DNA of 64,000 bases from Bin87 sp965115825. Lineage in GTDB: Bacteria > Chloroflexota > Dehalococcoidia > Lucifugimonadales > UBA3495. Location of the stretch: NCBI GenBank assembly GCA_965115825.1, contig OZ220464.1:620001-684000 (forward strand), in the 5' to 3' direction. Both the position numbers and the translations under genes were made by a program. Every line of letters begins with the position of its first letter. Position 1 is the first letter of the stretch. The notes under the pieces are model-generated. The model was given only the letters and a program-made list of their open reading frames with translations. It searched no databases and was not told where the DNA came from. This document shows positions 1 through 8,821 of this stretch, piece after piece.

Positions 1-1046
1 AACATCACGAAGCCCGCCGCGTCGACAACCAGCTCCGCGGCCGCGCCGGACGCCAGGGCGACCCCGGCAGCAGTCAGTTCTTCGTCGCCCTGGAAGACGA
101 ACTCATGCAGCGCTTCGGCGGCGACCGCATCAAGAACCTCATGAACTGGACCGGCGTCAACGACGAAGACCCCCTCGAAAACAAGCTCATCACCAAATCC
201 ATCACCGGCGCCCAGGTCAAAGTCGAAGGGCACCACTTTGACATCCGCAAGCACCTGCTGAACTTTGACGACGTGCTCAACCAGCAGCGCACCGTCATCT
301 ACCAACAACGCTCCCGCATCCTGGCCGGCGATGGCCTCCGTGAGCAGGCCTTGGAAATGCTCCAAGCCGAGTTCGACGCCCTGATGGCGGCCCATCTCCA
401 ACCCCGCCACGCCGACGACTGGAACGTTGACGCTTTCCTCGCCGGCCTGCGTCAAATCTGCCCCCCGCCCCCGGAATTGAGCGGCCCGGAGAGCGTGCTG
501 AGGCTGCGCAAGGAGCAGATTGCCGACATCCTGAAATCCCACGCCGAAACCCTCTATCAGGCCAAAGAGCACGATTTGGGTTCCGAAGGCATGGCCACTC
601 TGCTCCGTCTGCTGATGCTCAAATCCATCGATACCCACTGGGTCAATCATCTGACCCACATGGAAAACCTCCGTACTGGCGTCGGCTTGCAGGCTGTCGG
701 TCAGCGCGACCCTCTCACCGTCTATCGCGCCGAGGGCCAGCGCGCCTTCACCGAGCTGAACCGCCAGATGCAGCGCGAGGTTACCCACACCCTCTTCCAC
801 GTTACCCTGGCCCCCGAAGCCCCGGAGCAGCAAACATCATCAGACGCCCCAACTCCCAACGGAGCCGCAGCGATGCCAGGCGGACGGGCCGCCGCTCGCG
901 CTCCCGTCAGCCCCATGGCCGCAGTGGCCTCAGGCCGTGCCGCCACCGCCGTTGCTCCCCGGGCCGGGCGCAAGATTGGCCGCAACGCCCGTTGCCCCTG
1001 CGGCAGTGGCCGCAAGTACAAGCGCTGCTGCGGAGCCAACGCCTGA
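1..1046 (+). CDS. secA: Protein translocase subunit SecA, C-terminal part (5' end outside the window)
   Basis: SecA is the ATPase motor that drives unfolded preproteins through SecYEG at the inner membrane. The reading frame is open from position 3 and begins inside the second nucleotide-binding domain: the conserved DNQLRGRAGRQGDPGSS segment is read before the first in-window ATG at 105. The helical scaffold/wing region follows, including the SIDTHWVNHLTHMENLRTGVGLQAVGQRDPL stretch that is typical of SecA. A low-complexity Ala/Pro linker leads to a C-terminal SEC-C zinc motif (CPCGSGRKYKRCC), which in the family binds SecB or ribosomes. About the last 345 residues are present. The gene converges on the YHS/copper ATPase genes, with only 4 bases between stop codons. 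Identity is certain; only the truncation is unusual. Confidence 0.95.
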   Translation, partial: HHEARRVDNQLRGRAGRQGDPGSSQFFVALEDELMQRFGGDRIKNLMNWTGVNDEDPLENKLITKSITGAQVKVEGHHFDIRKHLLNFDDVLNQQRTVIYQQRSRILAGDGLREQALEMLQAEFDALMAAHLQPRHADDWNVDAFLAGLRQICPPPPELSGPESVLRLRKEQIADILKSHAETLYQAKEHDLGSEGMATLLRLLMLKSIDTHWVNHLTHMENLRTGVGLQAVGQRDPLTVYRAEGQRAFTELNRQMQREVTHTLFHVTLAPEAPEQQTSSDAPTPNGAAAMPGGRAAARAPVSPMAAVASGRAATAVAPRAGRKIGRNARCPCGSGRKYKRCCGANA

Positions 1047-1050
1047 ACCG

Positions 1051-1287
1051 CTACTTGCCGCCCCGCCGAAACAGTCGGCGCACAACGGTCAGGGGTTGCG
1101 GCTCCGGCTCCCCCATCACGATAGGCCTGTTGCGGCCCGAGGCCCACCCCTCAGGGTCCCGCTCGAAAGCCACCCGGCAGCCGGGAGCGCAGAAGTAGTA
1201 GGTCTGCCCCTCATACTCGCTGGTTCCCCCCTTGGGGTTATCCATATCCACCTGCATCAGGCAGATGGGATCGGTTGCCGTCGCCAT
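1051..1287 (-). CDS. YHS-domain metal-binding protein next to a copper ATPase
   Basis: This 78-residue protein is a single YHS/TRASH-type domain. DPICLM opens the domain and a YYFCAPGCRVAFERDPEGW segment closes it, giving the Cys pattern of YHS proteins that bind Cu or other soft metals. Its ATG lies 4 bases after the stop codon of the copper P-type ATPase, so the two are almost certainly co-transcribed and perhaps translationally coupled. In known operons YHS domains are fused to or beside CopA-type pumps and are thought to pass metal to the pump or sense it. The C-terminal Arg-rich tail has no known role. The family call is secure from the motif; the metal is inferred from the neighbour. 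Confidence 0.85.
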   Translation of the reverse strand: MATATDPICLMQVDMDNPKGGTSEYEGQTYYFCAPGCRVAFERDPEGWASGRNRPIVMGEPEPQPLTVVRRLFRRGGK

Positions 1288-1291
1288 AAAA

Positions 1292-3622
1292 TCAACCTCC
1301 CAGCCTGGCCCGCCGCAGCCGCAGCGAGTTGCCTACTACGCTCACCGAGCTGAACGCCATGGCCAGGGCCGCCAGTATCGGATTCAGAAATCCCGCATCG
1401 CCAAAGAAAAACGTCAACCCGCCCGGCACGCCGCCCAATGCCGCAAACACCGGATACAGCGCGCCCGCCGCCACCGGAATCAGCAGCGCGTTGTAGAAAA
1501 ACGCCCAGAACAGATTTTGCCGTATCGTCCGCATCGTCGCCCGCGATATCTGTAGCGCCGTGGCAATCCCGGCCAGGTCGTCGCGCATCAGCGTAACATC
1601 CGCCGCTTCCCGCGCGATGTCCGTTCCGCCCCCCATGGCGATGCCAACGTCCGCCCGAGCCAGCGCCGGCGCGTCGTTGATGCCGTCCCCTGCCATCGCC
1701 ACAACCCTCCCTTCCGACTGAAGCCGGGCAATCGCGCCCGCTTTGTCTGCCGGCAGCATCCCCGCGTAATACTCCTCAATCCCACATTCCAACGCAACCG
1801 ACGCCGCCGTTTCCTTCCTGTCTCCCGTCAGCATCACTACCCGCACCCCCATCGCCCGCAATGACGCCACCGCCTCCCGCGTCCCGGGCTTGATGGCGTC
1901 GGCCACCGCAATGACCCCCAGCAGCCGGCCATCCTTCGCCACAAACATCGGCGTCCTGCCTTTCTCTGCCAGCCCTACTGCCGCGTCCCACAGCTTGGAA
2001 CTCACCGCTGCGCCCTCTTCCGTCATCAGAGAGACGTTGCCCGCGGCTACTCTCCGCCCGTCCACAGTGGCCGTTACGCCGGCCCCGCGTCGCGCCGTGA
2101 AATCCGTCGGCGCCGCCAGCGTTAACCCATCCTCCCGCGCCCGCTCTACCACCGCCTTCCCGATGGGATGCTCCGAAAACTGCTCCGCCGACGCCGCCCA
2201 GCGCAGCGCGTCCGCCGCATCAACATCCTCGCCGGCAACTACGTCCGTTACCTTTGGCCGGCCCAGCGTCAGCGTCCCCGTCTTATCCACGGCAACTGCG
2301 TCGGCGCCGTGCGCCGTTTCCAGCGCGGCGGCGCTTCGGATCAGGATGCCGCGCTCAGCAGCCCGCCCCACGCCGACGATGATGGCCGTCGGCGTCGCCA
2401 GCCCCAGGGCGCACGGACAGGCAATGATGAACACGGCAACCAGCGTCAGCATGGCGTAATGCGCGCTGGGCGTCGGCCCCAGGAACCACCAGACCATCGC
2501 AGCCGTTATCGCAATCAATCCTACCGCCGGCACAAACCAGCCCGCTACCCGGTCGGCCAGCCGCTGCACTGGCGCCGCCGATCCTTGCGCTTCCTCCACT
2601 AACCGAATGACCTGCGCTAGCGTAGTGTCCGCGCCTACCCGCGCCGCCCGCATCGTGAACCCGCCGGTTCCGTTCAATGTGCCTGTAAAAACGTTGTCGC
2701 CGGCATACTTCTCCACCGGCATACTCTCCCCGGTGAGCGCCGACTCGTCCACTTCCGTCGCTCCGCCGATAATCGCGCCGTCCACCGGGATTTGCTCGCC
2801 GGGGCGGACGGCTAGCCTATCCCCTGCCGCAACCTGATCAACGGGAACGTCGCTAATCGAGCCGTCGCCCCCGACCAGGTGCGCCCTTTGCGGCCGCAAA
2901 TCCATCAGCCGCCCGATGGCGTCCGACGCCCGCGACAAGGCTCGCGACTCCAGCCATCTCCCGAGCAGCACCAGCGCGATGATGATAGCCGCCATATCAA
3001 AATGCAATTGGGATCCAACTACCCCCAGCGTGCTGGGCGCGAAAAACGTCAGGAGCGCCACAACGGCGCTATACCCATAGGCAACGCTGGTGCCCAGCGC
3101 AATCAGCGTGTGCATATTCGGCTGCCAGCGACGCAGCCCGGCCCATCCCGCTGCGTAGAACGGCCAGCCTGCCCACAGCTGAACCGGCGTCGCTACCGCC
3201 CACAGCATCGGGGGATACCACCGGAACGCATCCAATCCCACCCCACCCTGCCAGGGCAAGACAACGAAGCCCGACAGCAGCAGCAGCCCGCTGCCGGCAG
3301 CGGCCACCAGCAATCGGCGGAGCAAATCTCGCTCTTCGTTCCTTCGCCCCGTACTGCTCTGTTCGGCCCCGGATGCAGCGTCTCCGGCCTCCGTGTCCAG
3401 ACGATAGCCCGCGTCGGCCACGGCTCGGGCTAAATCGTCCAAGGGTGGAGCAGCAGAGGCCGGCGCGTCAAACCTTACGGTCGCCCGGGCCGTCGCCAGG
3501 TTCACTGACACCTCGGCAACGCCGGGCACCTCCCGCATCGCCTCCCCCACGTGGTGGACGCAGGCGGCGCAGGTCATCCCGGCAACCGGGATGATTAGCG
3601 TATCCGATTTGGTGCCGGCCAT
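1292..3622 (-). CDS. copA: Copper-translocating P-type ATPase (CopA-like)
   Basis: A P1B-type ATPase of 776 residues that exports Cu(+) across the cytoplasmic membrane. One N-terminal heavy-metal-associated domain carries GMTCAAC at residues 15-21. About eight membrane segments follow. The actuator TGES motif, the intramembrane CPC motif (in ACPCALGLATP), the phosphorylation site DKTGTLT, the HP motif (SEHPIG) and the GDGINDAPALARADVGIAMG hinge are all present and intact, so the pump looks functional. CPC with a single CxxC metal-binding domain indicates monovalent copper or silver. A YHS protein follows within 4 bases and a DUF35 protein lies 28 bases upstream on the same strand. No CueR- or CsoR-type regulator is visible next to it. 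Confidence 0.93.
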   Translation of the reverse strand: MAGTKSDTLIIPVAGMTCAACVHHVGEAMREVPGVAEVSVNLATARATVRFDAPASAAPPLDDLARAVADAGYRLDTEAGDAASGAEQSSTGRRNEERDLLRRLLVAAAGSGLLLLSGFVVLPWQGGVGLDAFRWYPPMLWAVATPVQLWAGWPFYAAGWAGLRRWQPNMHTLIALGTSVAYGYSAVVALLTFFAPSTLGVVGSQLHFDMAAIIIALVLLGRWLESRALSRASDAIGRLMDLRPQRAHLVGGDGSISDVPVDQVAAGDRLAVRPGEQIPVDGAIIGGATEVDESALTGESMPVEKYAGDNVFTGTLNGTGGFTMRAARVGADTTLAQVIRLVEEAQGSAAPVQRLADRVAGWFVPAVGLIAITAAMVWWFLGPTPSAHYAMLTLVAVFIIACPCALGLATPTAIIVGVGRAAERGILIRSAAALETAHGADAVAVDKTGTLTLGRPKVTDVVAGEDVDAADALRWAASAEQFSEHPIGKAVVERAREDGLTLAAPTDFTARRGAGVTATVDGRRVAAGNVSLMTEEGAAVSSKLWDAAVGLAEKGRTPMFVAKDGRLLGVIAVADAIKPGTREAVASLRAMGVRVVMLTGDRKETAASVALECGIEEYYAGMLPADKAGAIARLQSEGRVVAMAGDGINDAPALARADVGIAMGGGTDIAREAADVTLMRDDLAGIATALQISRATMRTIRQNLFWAFFYNALLIPVAAGALYPVFAALGGVPGGLTFFFGDAGFLNPILAALAMAFSSVSVVGNSLRLRRARLGG

Positions 3623-3650
3623 GCGGCCCCGTTACAGCAAAAGGCCGCCG

Positions 3651-4091
3651 CTACAACGGACGGAACATCGGCAAGCTGATGTTCTCGTCAATCTCCTCAA
3701 AGACCACCTCAACGTTCATCCCACACTGCACTACGTCGGGCCGTATCTCCCCCTCGGCAAAGTCAATTCCCACCAGCCAGGTAGGGATGCGCGCCCCCTC
3801 CTCCAGCTCCACCACCGCCGTGATATAGGGAACCTTGTCCCGGAACGCCGGCGTCGGCCCCCGGTGGACGATGGCAAAAGTATGCAGCGTTCCGCGCCCG
3901 CTGCTCCGTATCCAGTCCGTTTCCCGGGAGAAACAATCGGGGAGAGGGCAGATGTCCCGAGGGTAGAAATAGGCCTGGTCGCAGTCGATGCAGCGGCGCA
4001 GCCACAGCTCGCCGGCCTTGCACTTTTCCCAATAAAAGTCGGATTCCGGCTGCGGCGCCGGCAACGGAATCTGAGGAGCGGCGGTTGTCAT
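3651..4091 (-). CDS. Zn-ribbon/OB-fold protein of the DUF35 (ChsH2-like) family
   Basis: A protein of about 146 residues. A rubredoxin-like zinc ribbon with C..C and C....C pairs (CIDCDQAY, ICPLPDC) is followed by a small OB-fold (GRGTLHTFAIVHRGPTPAF, VGIDFAEGEIRPD). This is the DUF35 architecture. In characterised cases DUF35 proteins partner thiolases or MaoC/ChsH-type hydratases and bind acyl-CoA substrates, but no thiolase is adjacent here. I chose the ATG at 4091 because a GGAG lies 9 bases upstream. The longer frame would start at a TTG (4112) with no ribosome-binding site. It may share a transcript with the copper ATPase 28 bases downstream, although nothing ties the functions together. 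Confidence 0.82.
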   Translation of the reverse strand: MTTAAPQIPLPAPQPESDFYWEKCKAGELWLRRCIDCDQAYFYPRDICPLPDCFSRETDWIRSSGRGTLHTFAIVHRGPTPAFRDKVPYITAVVELEEGARIPTWLVGIDFAEGEIRPDVVQCGMNVEVVFEEIDENISLPMFRPL

Positions 4092-4282
4092 CTTGCAAAT
4101 CTCCGAATTCAAAGGTTAGTCCCAGGCAAGGATAGCACAGACAGCCCCAAGTGCAACTGGCCAAACGGCAAAAACAACGCCTTTCCAATCCTCGCGCCCC
4201 TGCTGTATCCTCTCCAAAGTAGGACATCCGCCTAACACCAACAAACAGCCGAAAGGCCGCGGTGTGAAACCACCTAAGCCCG

Positions 4283-5404
4283 TTACATATAGCCGGGCAT
4301 GATTTCAGACACGAACAGTTCCACCGAGCGCATGGTCTCTTCATGCGTGAGATGGCCCCACTGAAAAGCGGCTACAAAGTAGTTGGCCCCGGTCTCCAGG
4401 TATTGATCCATATAGTCTCGGATGGTATCCGGAGAGCCGGCGACTACGTTGAAGCCGCTGCCTCCGCGCGCCGCGTGTTCCTCAAAGCCCCTGGAGCTGT
4501 GCCGGCGCGCCGCCGTGTTTTCCCTGACCTGTGCCTCCCTGTCGGGCAGGTTGGACGGCCTGGGGTTCGTGTTGTCTCCGGCAAACTGAGTCAGCCCGCG
4601 CCTCTCCACTTCCAGACGGCGCGGCGTGCCCAGGTTCCACTTGTACTGATCCCACGCCGGCTGAGCAATGGCAACAGCTTCAGCGTCCGTCTCCGCCAGA
4701 TAAAGGTGGTTCACCAGGCCAATCCTGGGCTGCTCGCCTTGCGCGTTCGGCGCCCCCGGCCCCTGGTGCTCATCCCAAAGCTCAAAGTAGCGTTCCACGT
4801 TTGCCTGAAATGAATCCAGATTCCCCACTATTATGGTGTGCATCCCGTTGACCGCCGCAGTTTCCACATTTCGCATATACCAGAACGGCGGGTGCGGGTC
4901 CTGCTTGGGGCGTAGCCGCATCGGCAGGTCGTCAAAGTCATAAAACTCTCCCCGATACGTCAGCGAATCATGCGCCAGCCCTTCTTTGACCACCGCCAGC
5001 GTCTCAAGATATCGAGCGTAATTCGCCTCCACATCTGAATCCTGGCCCCAGAAGTATGCTTCAATCACGCCGCCCCGACCTACCCCAATGTCCATCCTGC
5101 CGCCGCTGATGTTGTCCAGCATACAGATTTCCTCAATGAGGCGCACCGGATGATGCAGCGGCAGCACGTACACGCATGGCCCCAACCGCATAACCTGCGA
5201 CCTCTCCGCCGCCGCCGCTAGAAAGACGTTCTGCGACGGCGCAAGGCTATGCACCGCCGGAGTATGATGCTCGGCAAGGTGGTAGGAGTAAAAACCGGCC
5301 GAATCCAATCGCTCAATCTGCTCCAGGCGCTGCCGATAAATCTCGTCCAGCCCTACGCCGGGAATAGGCTCAATGTGGTCGAATACTCCAAACTGCAATG
5401 CCAT
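4283..5404 (-). CDS. Luciferase-like (LLM-class) flavin-dependent oxidoreductase
   Basis: A 373-residue member of the bacterial luciferase-like monooxygenase superfamily, which uses reduced FMN or F420H2 for oxidation of small organics. Typical sequence includes the N-terminal FGVFDHIEP strand, the YSYHLAEHHTP segment, LGPCVYVLPLHHPVRLIEEICMLD, and the GRMDIGVGRGG phosphate-binding region. The ATG at 5404 is preceded by GAGGAG with about 8 bases of spacing, so it is preferred over the TTG at 5410. The GC-rich gene stands alone: about 190 bases separate it from the DUF35 gene downstream and about 140 from the DUF488 gene upstream. The substrate cannot be read from sequence. Such paralogs are numerous in SAR202-type Chloroflexota, where catabolism of recalcitrant organics has been proposed. 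Confidence 0.87.
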   Translation of the reverse strand: MALQFGVFDHIEPIPGVGLDEIYRQRLEQIERLDSAGFYSYHLAEHHTPAVHSLAPSQNVFLAAAAERSQVMRLGPCVYVLPLHHPVRLIEEICMLDNISGGRMDIGVGRGGVIEAYFWGQDSDVEANYARYLETLAVVKEGLAHDSLTYRGEFYDFDDLPMRLRPKQDPHPPFWYMRNVETAAVNGMHTIIVGNLDSFQANVERYFELWDEHQGPGAPNAQGEQPRIGLVNHLYLAETDAEAVAIAQPAWDQYKWNLGTPRRLEVERRGLTQFAGDNTNPRPSNLPDREAQVRENTAARRHSSRGFEEHAARGGSGFNVVAGSPDTIRDYMDQYLETGANYFVAAFQWGHLTHEETMRSVELFVSEIMPGYM

Positions 5405-5545
5405 GAACAAAACTCCTCGTCAACGTCAGCAGCCCATCGTCCCACTCCACGCGACCAATGCGCGCGCTCCCCGGGCCAGCCCGGCGACTTTACACACCCC
5501 CCATCGCTGCTGTCAAACGCGCCGGCGCGTCGTGCGCCGCGCGCA

Positions 5546-5983
5546 TCAGGCCAAATGGATAATCTCCACGTTGCCCCAATGCCGTTGCAGATACTCGGCA
5601 ACCAACCGCCGGTGGCAGCGTTCCGGCGTGTCCTCGCTGCACAGCAGGCAAGCGTCGGCGATTACATCCTGAGGAACGGCCGCCTGGATGAGCCGACGTT
5701 CCATCAGAGCATTGAAGTAGGGTTCGTATTCATCCCAGGTGATAAATTTCTTGCGGTAGCCGTCCAGCAGCGCGTCGGTGGGCGCCAGCCGGGGCAGGTG
5801 TACATAGTCCATGTCGCACAGCTCCCGCAGAAACCAGGCCAAATCGTTCTTCTTCGCAAAACCAGCCAACCCCGACGTGTTTCGCAGCCGCACGTCCACC
5901 AACCTCCGCGCGCCCGATCCGCGCAGCAGTCCGAAGAAATTGGCGGCGGACTTTCTGGTAAAGCCTATGGTGTAGAGTTTCAT
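5546..5983 (-). CDS. DUF488 family protein (short form)
   Basis: About 145 residues beginning MKLYTIGFTRKSA, the usual opening of short DUF488 proteins. The family hallmarks are a VDVR segment after the first strand, then a C-terminal LLCSEDTPERCHRRL box with paired Cys and a Cys-His-Arg. The biochemical role of DUF488 is not established. The conserved C/H/R residues suggest an enzyme, possibly acting on nucleic acids or nucleotides. The ATG at 5983 overlaps the TAA of the upstream DUF488 gene (TAATG), which argues for translational coupling. An in-frame ATG also exists at 5998 but is less family-like. This is the last gene of a probable operon with the second DUF488 gene, a dual-OB protein and HigBA. 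Confidence 0.85.
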   Translation of the reverse strand: MKLYTIGFTRKSAANFFGLLRGSGARRLVDVRLRNTSGLAGFAKKNDLAWFLRELCDMDYVHLPRLAPTDALLDGYRKKFITWDEYEPYFNALMERRLIQAAVPQDVIADACLLCSEDTPERCHRRLVAEYLQRHWGNVEIIHLA

Positions 5984-6615
5984 TATGCGGGTTCCCATTC
6001 ATCTGGAGCGGCGGGCGGCTTTTCACCCACGTAGGCGAACTTGCGCGCCTGACGTTCCAGAGCATCGGCAATCACGTCGTCGCGGGTGCGGAACATATCC
6101 CCGTTGGACGGCAGCTTGTGCACAGCCACCAGCCGCAGCATAGCGTCGTCATGGGATTCCAGCCCGCCATCAGCGAGGATGTGGGCTACCGCAACGTCGC
6201 GCTCAGCCAGCGCCCGTGCCACCAGCAGGGTGCGGTGACATTCCAACGGTTCTTTCTCCGTGCATAGCAGCGCGATGCGTCGCTCGTCGGCGGCGTGTAT
6301 CAGGCGGCGGATGGCATCGTCAAAGAGGTCAGTCCCGGCAACCCGGTCGTAACGGACGCGGCCATCGGCATCGTAGCAGGAACGGTCAGCGGGCCGGCCG
6401 CCCAGCTCGCCGCCGAGATACGCATACCCGATGCCTACGCCGTCCAGCGCATCTTGCAGGGGTTCGTGATTGAAGTGCGGCGTATATCGGCTGTACGGCG
6501 CGGAACGCACGTCAATCACTTCATCTACACCGTGCCGCGTCAGCAGCAGCATGAACACATCCTGAGAATGGTTGGAATGGCCGAGGGTGAAAACGGGGTT
6601 TTGGGTCAGGCTCAA
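5983..6615 (-). CDS. DUF488 family protein (long form)
   Basis: A 210-residue DUF488 paralog. FTLGHSNHS at the N-terminus, EVIDVRSAPYSRY, and the box LLCTEKEPLECHRTLLVAR are the family landmarks. About 45 residues follow the box, making it longer than its neighbour. It starts at TTG (6615), which has a GGAGG 8 bases upstream, a clear case for a non-ATG start. Its stop overlaps the start of the short DUF488 gene by one base, and the dual-OB gene ends 29 bases upstream. Two different DUF488 proteins side by side imply a complex or two successive steps. No function is proven for the family, so any link to DNA modification or defence is inference from the island context. Confidence 0.85.
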   Translation of the reverse strand: MSLTQNPVFTLGHSNHSQDVFMLLLTRHGVDEVIDVRSAPYSRYTPHFNHEPLQDALDGVGIGYAYLGGELGGRPADRSCYDADGRVRYDRVAGTDLFDDAIRRLIHAADERRIALLCTEKEPLECHRTLLVARALAERDVAVAHILADGGLESHDDAMLRLVAVHKLPSNGDMFRTRDDVIADALERQARKFAYVGEKPPAAPDEWEPA

Positions 6616-6644
6616 TATACAATCCTCCGTTGTCGGTTTATGCG

Positions 6645-7328
6645 TCAGGGTTTTATGATAGTAGCAATCAGCTTGTAAGCATACCCTTCAAAGGGTTCGC
6701 CCAAGCTGACGCAAAGGTACCTTTCGCCAACCCGATAATCTCCATAGTCCAGGTTCACCGAGCCGCTTTCGCTCGTCGGGTCGGTGATGCGAAAGCAATA
6801 GTCATCGCCACAATAGCTGAATGACCCGCGCAGGATGGGGTAATCGGCGCTGGGGCGCAGCGGCTCGGATACGGTTACGGTTAATGCGTCAACCTTGATG
6901 AGGCGCAAAGAGTCCCCTAAGCCGTCGGCGTCAGCGATAGGAACCCGGTCGTTATTTCCGTTGGCAGTGCTGTAACCGTTGAGCCAGAGAGGTTGGTCCG
7001 AGTCGGTCATGCTGTGTAGAGTATCCCACGTTACGCTTCCGATCCTTGTCCAGCGAAGGGTTGGATTGAGCAGCCAGTTTTCCCGCTGGTACGATTTCGG
7101 GCGCTGACCGAGCAGCGGCACATCTATTATATCCAGTATTCGGGGATCTCCGCCATCTGCATAGCATCGTTCTCGTAGGGATACCTCCTCATCCTCTCGG
7201 TTGCTTACCGGCCTGACCCAACGCCCGGCGCGTCCATCGGGCCGCAGCTCCTTGCCGGCGATGCAACGACCGCCCCGCTTGCGCGAGTTGGCAAGACAAA
7301 CGATTCGCTTAGCGGTCAGGGCAGCCAT
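6645..7328 (-). CDS. Putative dual OB-fold protein associated with DUF488
   Basis: A 227-residue protein with no membrane segment. Conserved-looking pieces are KRIVCLANSRKRGGRCIAG at the N-terminus, WVRPVS, a DIIDVPL strand, ENWLLNP in the middle, and an OB-like C-terminal half ending GERYLCVSLGEPFEGYAYKLIATII. I recognise this as the family called dual OB-domain protein, which recurs beside DUF488 genes. The fold name comes from memory and was not checked here. Two OB folds would fit nucleic-acid binding. The gene starts 22 bases after the higA stop and ends 29 bases before the first DUF488 gene, so it sits in the middle of a minus-strand operon. Confidence 0.6.
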   Translation of the reverse strand: MAALTAKRIVCLANSRKRGGRCIAGKELRPDGRAGRWVRPVSNREDEEVSLRERCYADGGDPRILDIIDVPLLGQRPKSYQRENWLLNPTLRWTRIGSVTWDTLHSMTDSDQPLWLNGYSTANGNNDRVPIADADGLGDSLRLIKVDALTVTVSEPLRPSADYPILRGSFSYCGDDYCFRITDPTSESGSVNLDYGDYRVGERYLCVSLGEPFEGYAYKLIATIIKP

Positions 7329-7350
7329 GGTTTCATTTCGGCGCGCTGCG

Positions 7351-8442
7351 CTACGCCGGTTCCTGCCAGCGCATATGGGCCTTAAGGTGATTCAGGCGTG
7401 TCCAGGGTATCAGACGCTCCCGCTGCAACCGCCCCACGACAATGGCCGGCGCAATGCTCTGCACAAGAGCAAATTGGCGAACGGGCCACTCGCCGAAGTG
7501 GCCGGCTGCGATGAAGTTCTCCCAATCAGCGGGAGGGACGAGGAAATCCGAGGCCCACTGGTCGGCTTCGGCGTCAATGCCGGTAATCTGGTCACCTATG
7601 GCGTCAATAAGGACTTGCTCTCTGTCGTGCAGCAGCACGTGGGCCGCCTCGTGAAACAACGTGAACCACAAGTGGTCGTTGGTCTTGTGCCGTCCGCTGA
7701 GCTGAATCAGCGGATGCTTGCCCGACAGCCACCGCGTCGCGCCGCTGACTGCTACTTTCGGAAATGGCTTTACCAGGGCCAAAGCGACGCCGGACTGATT
7801 GCACAGGCTGAAGGCTTTGTCCAGGGCGGCTTTGGTCGGACCGCTGGTAAGCGAGCGTATTTCAGACAGCGCATCCTGGAATGTTTCCGCATCATAAGCG
7901 TCGCACTGCTGCCATTCGGCTTCCAGTTCACCCAACCGGAGCCAGACCGCCAGGTTGAACTCGTTGCTGGTGAAAGTAGGCGAATGGCGGTATGCGACTT
8001 TCGTCGCGTTGTGGCGATATTGCCAGTCCGCCACGGACGCCGCATTAAAGAATTCCAGCATCGTAAGTACCGCGTCGCCATCTGACATCGGCTTTCCAAT
8101 AATGCCACGCTTGACCAACTCGCGCACTGGAAAGGATTTGGCCCACGATGCGAACCCTTCGGCCCGCTCGGCCGCATCCCGTCGCGCTAGCTCACGGCGA
8201 TACCGTTCTTCCATCCTGAGCCACGTATCAGCATCCAGTCCCAATTCCCGCCCGAAGATAGCGGCCAGCTGGGGGTCAATAGGGGCGCTGCCAACGATGA
8301 CGCCATTAATCAGCCCCTCCGAGAGCAAATGCCGTCGAGCGAATTCCGTGGGCGTAAATCCCAGAGCCTCCAAGTAGTCTTCAAGGACATACCCCGGGGG
8401 TGTAGCGTACTCTGGTCTGTGCTGATACGTTCGCGGCGCCAT
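7351..8442 (-). CDS. higA: HigA-type antitoxin fused to an ImmA/IrrE metallopeptidase domain
   Basis: 363 residues. The first 90 form a HigA-like helix-turn-helix (PGYVLEDYLEALGFTPTEFARR, then an INGVIVG segment at the recognition-helix position). The C-terminal half is an ImmA/IrrE-type domain with the zinc motif HEAAH (in LFHEAAHVLLHD) and a second ADQWASDFLVP segment that supplies the third ligand region. In the family this fusion can both repress the promoter and be inactivated by self-cleavage. The start overlaps the stop of the HigB toxin gene (TGATG), a standard HigB-first arrangement. The long form differs from plain 100-residue HigA antitoxins. It is followed by the dual-OB/DUF488 genes and may control them too. 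Confidence 0.87.
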   Translation of the reverse strand: MAPRTYQHRPEYATPPGYVLEDYLEALGFTPTEFARRHLLSEGLINGVIVGSAPIDPQLAAIFGRELGLDADTWLRMEERYRRELARRDAAERAEGFASWAKSFPVRELVKRGIIGKPMSDGDAVLTMLEFFNAASVADWQYRHNATKVAYRHSPTFTSNEFNLAVWLRLGELEAEWQQCDAYDAETFQDALSEIRSLTSGPTKAALDKAFSLCNQSGVALALVKPFPKVAVSGATRWLSGKHPLIQLSGRHKTNDHLWFTLFHEAAHVLLHDREQVLIDAIGDQITGIDAEADQWASDFLVPPADWENFIAAGHFGEWPVRQFALVQSIAPAIVVGRLQRERLIPWTRLNHLKAHMRWQEPA

Positions 8443-8792
8443 CAGCGATTCCTCCGTGAGTGATAGTCTATCACGTCAACTATGACTACAGCCCGCACTC
8501 GGCCGGTGTCAATACCTCCACCATCGTCGCGAGGTATTGGGTCATGATCAGGAACTAATATCAGTCGATACTGGCCGGATATATCAATGGCGTACTGGCC
8601 GGCCCTGTTACCAACGAGTAGATGCCGGCGTACCGGCGGCGCCGTCGGAACCTGCGATAACGTAGCACAATCCCGAAGAACTTGTAGCCTGGCGATGATT
8701 GACCTGGCTCTACGATCGCCGTAGGTGCGCCGCAACATCGCCCCAGTACGGAAAGACCTTTCGACTCGGTTACCGTAACTAATTTCCATCAT
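8442..8792 (-). CDS. higB: HigB/RelE-type mRNA interferase toxin
   Basis: About 116 residues, starting at tandem ATGs (8792 and 8789) preceded by GGGGAG at 7-10 bases. The longer upstream frame is Arg/Gly-rich and not protein-like. The body resembles RelE/HigB ribonucleases: RVERSFRTGAMLRRTYGDRRARSIIARLQVLRDCATLSQV, then RRHLLVGNRAGQYAIDISGQYRLILVPD, ending in a VVIVDVIDYH strand. Such toxins cut mRNA on the ribosome and are neutralised by the partner antitoxin, which begins one base inside this gene's stop. The promoter must lie within the end of the upstream TIM-barrel gene. No frameshift or missing segment was seen. Confidence 0.83.
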   Translation of the reverse strand: MMEISYGNRVERSFRTGAMLRRTYGDRRARSIIARLQVLRDCATLSQVPTAPPVRRHLLVGNRAGQYAIDISGQYRLILVPDHDPIPRDDGGGIDTGRVRAVVIVDVIDYHSRRNR

Positions 8793-8821
8793 CGCCACTC
8801 TCCCCATACCCCATTGGCTGC

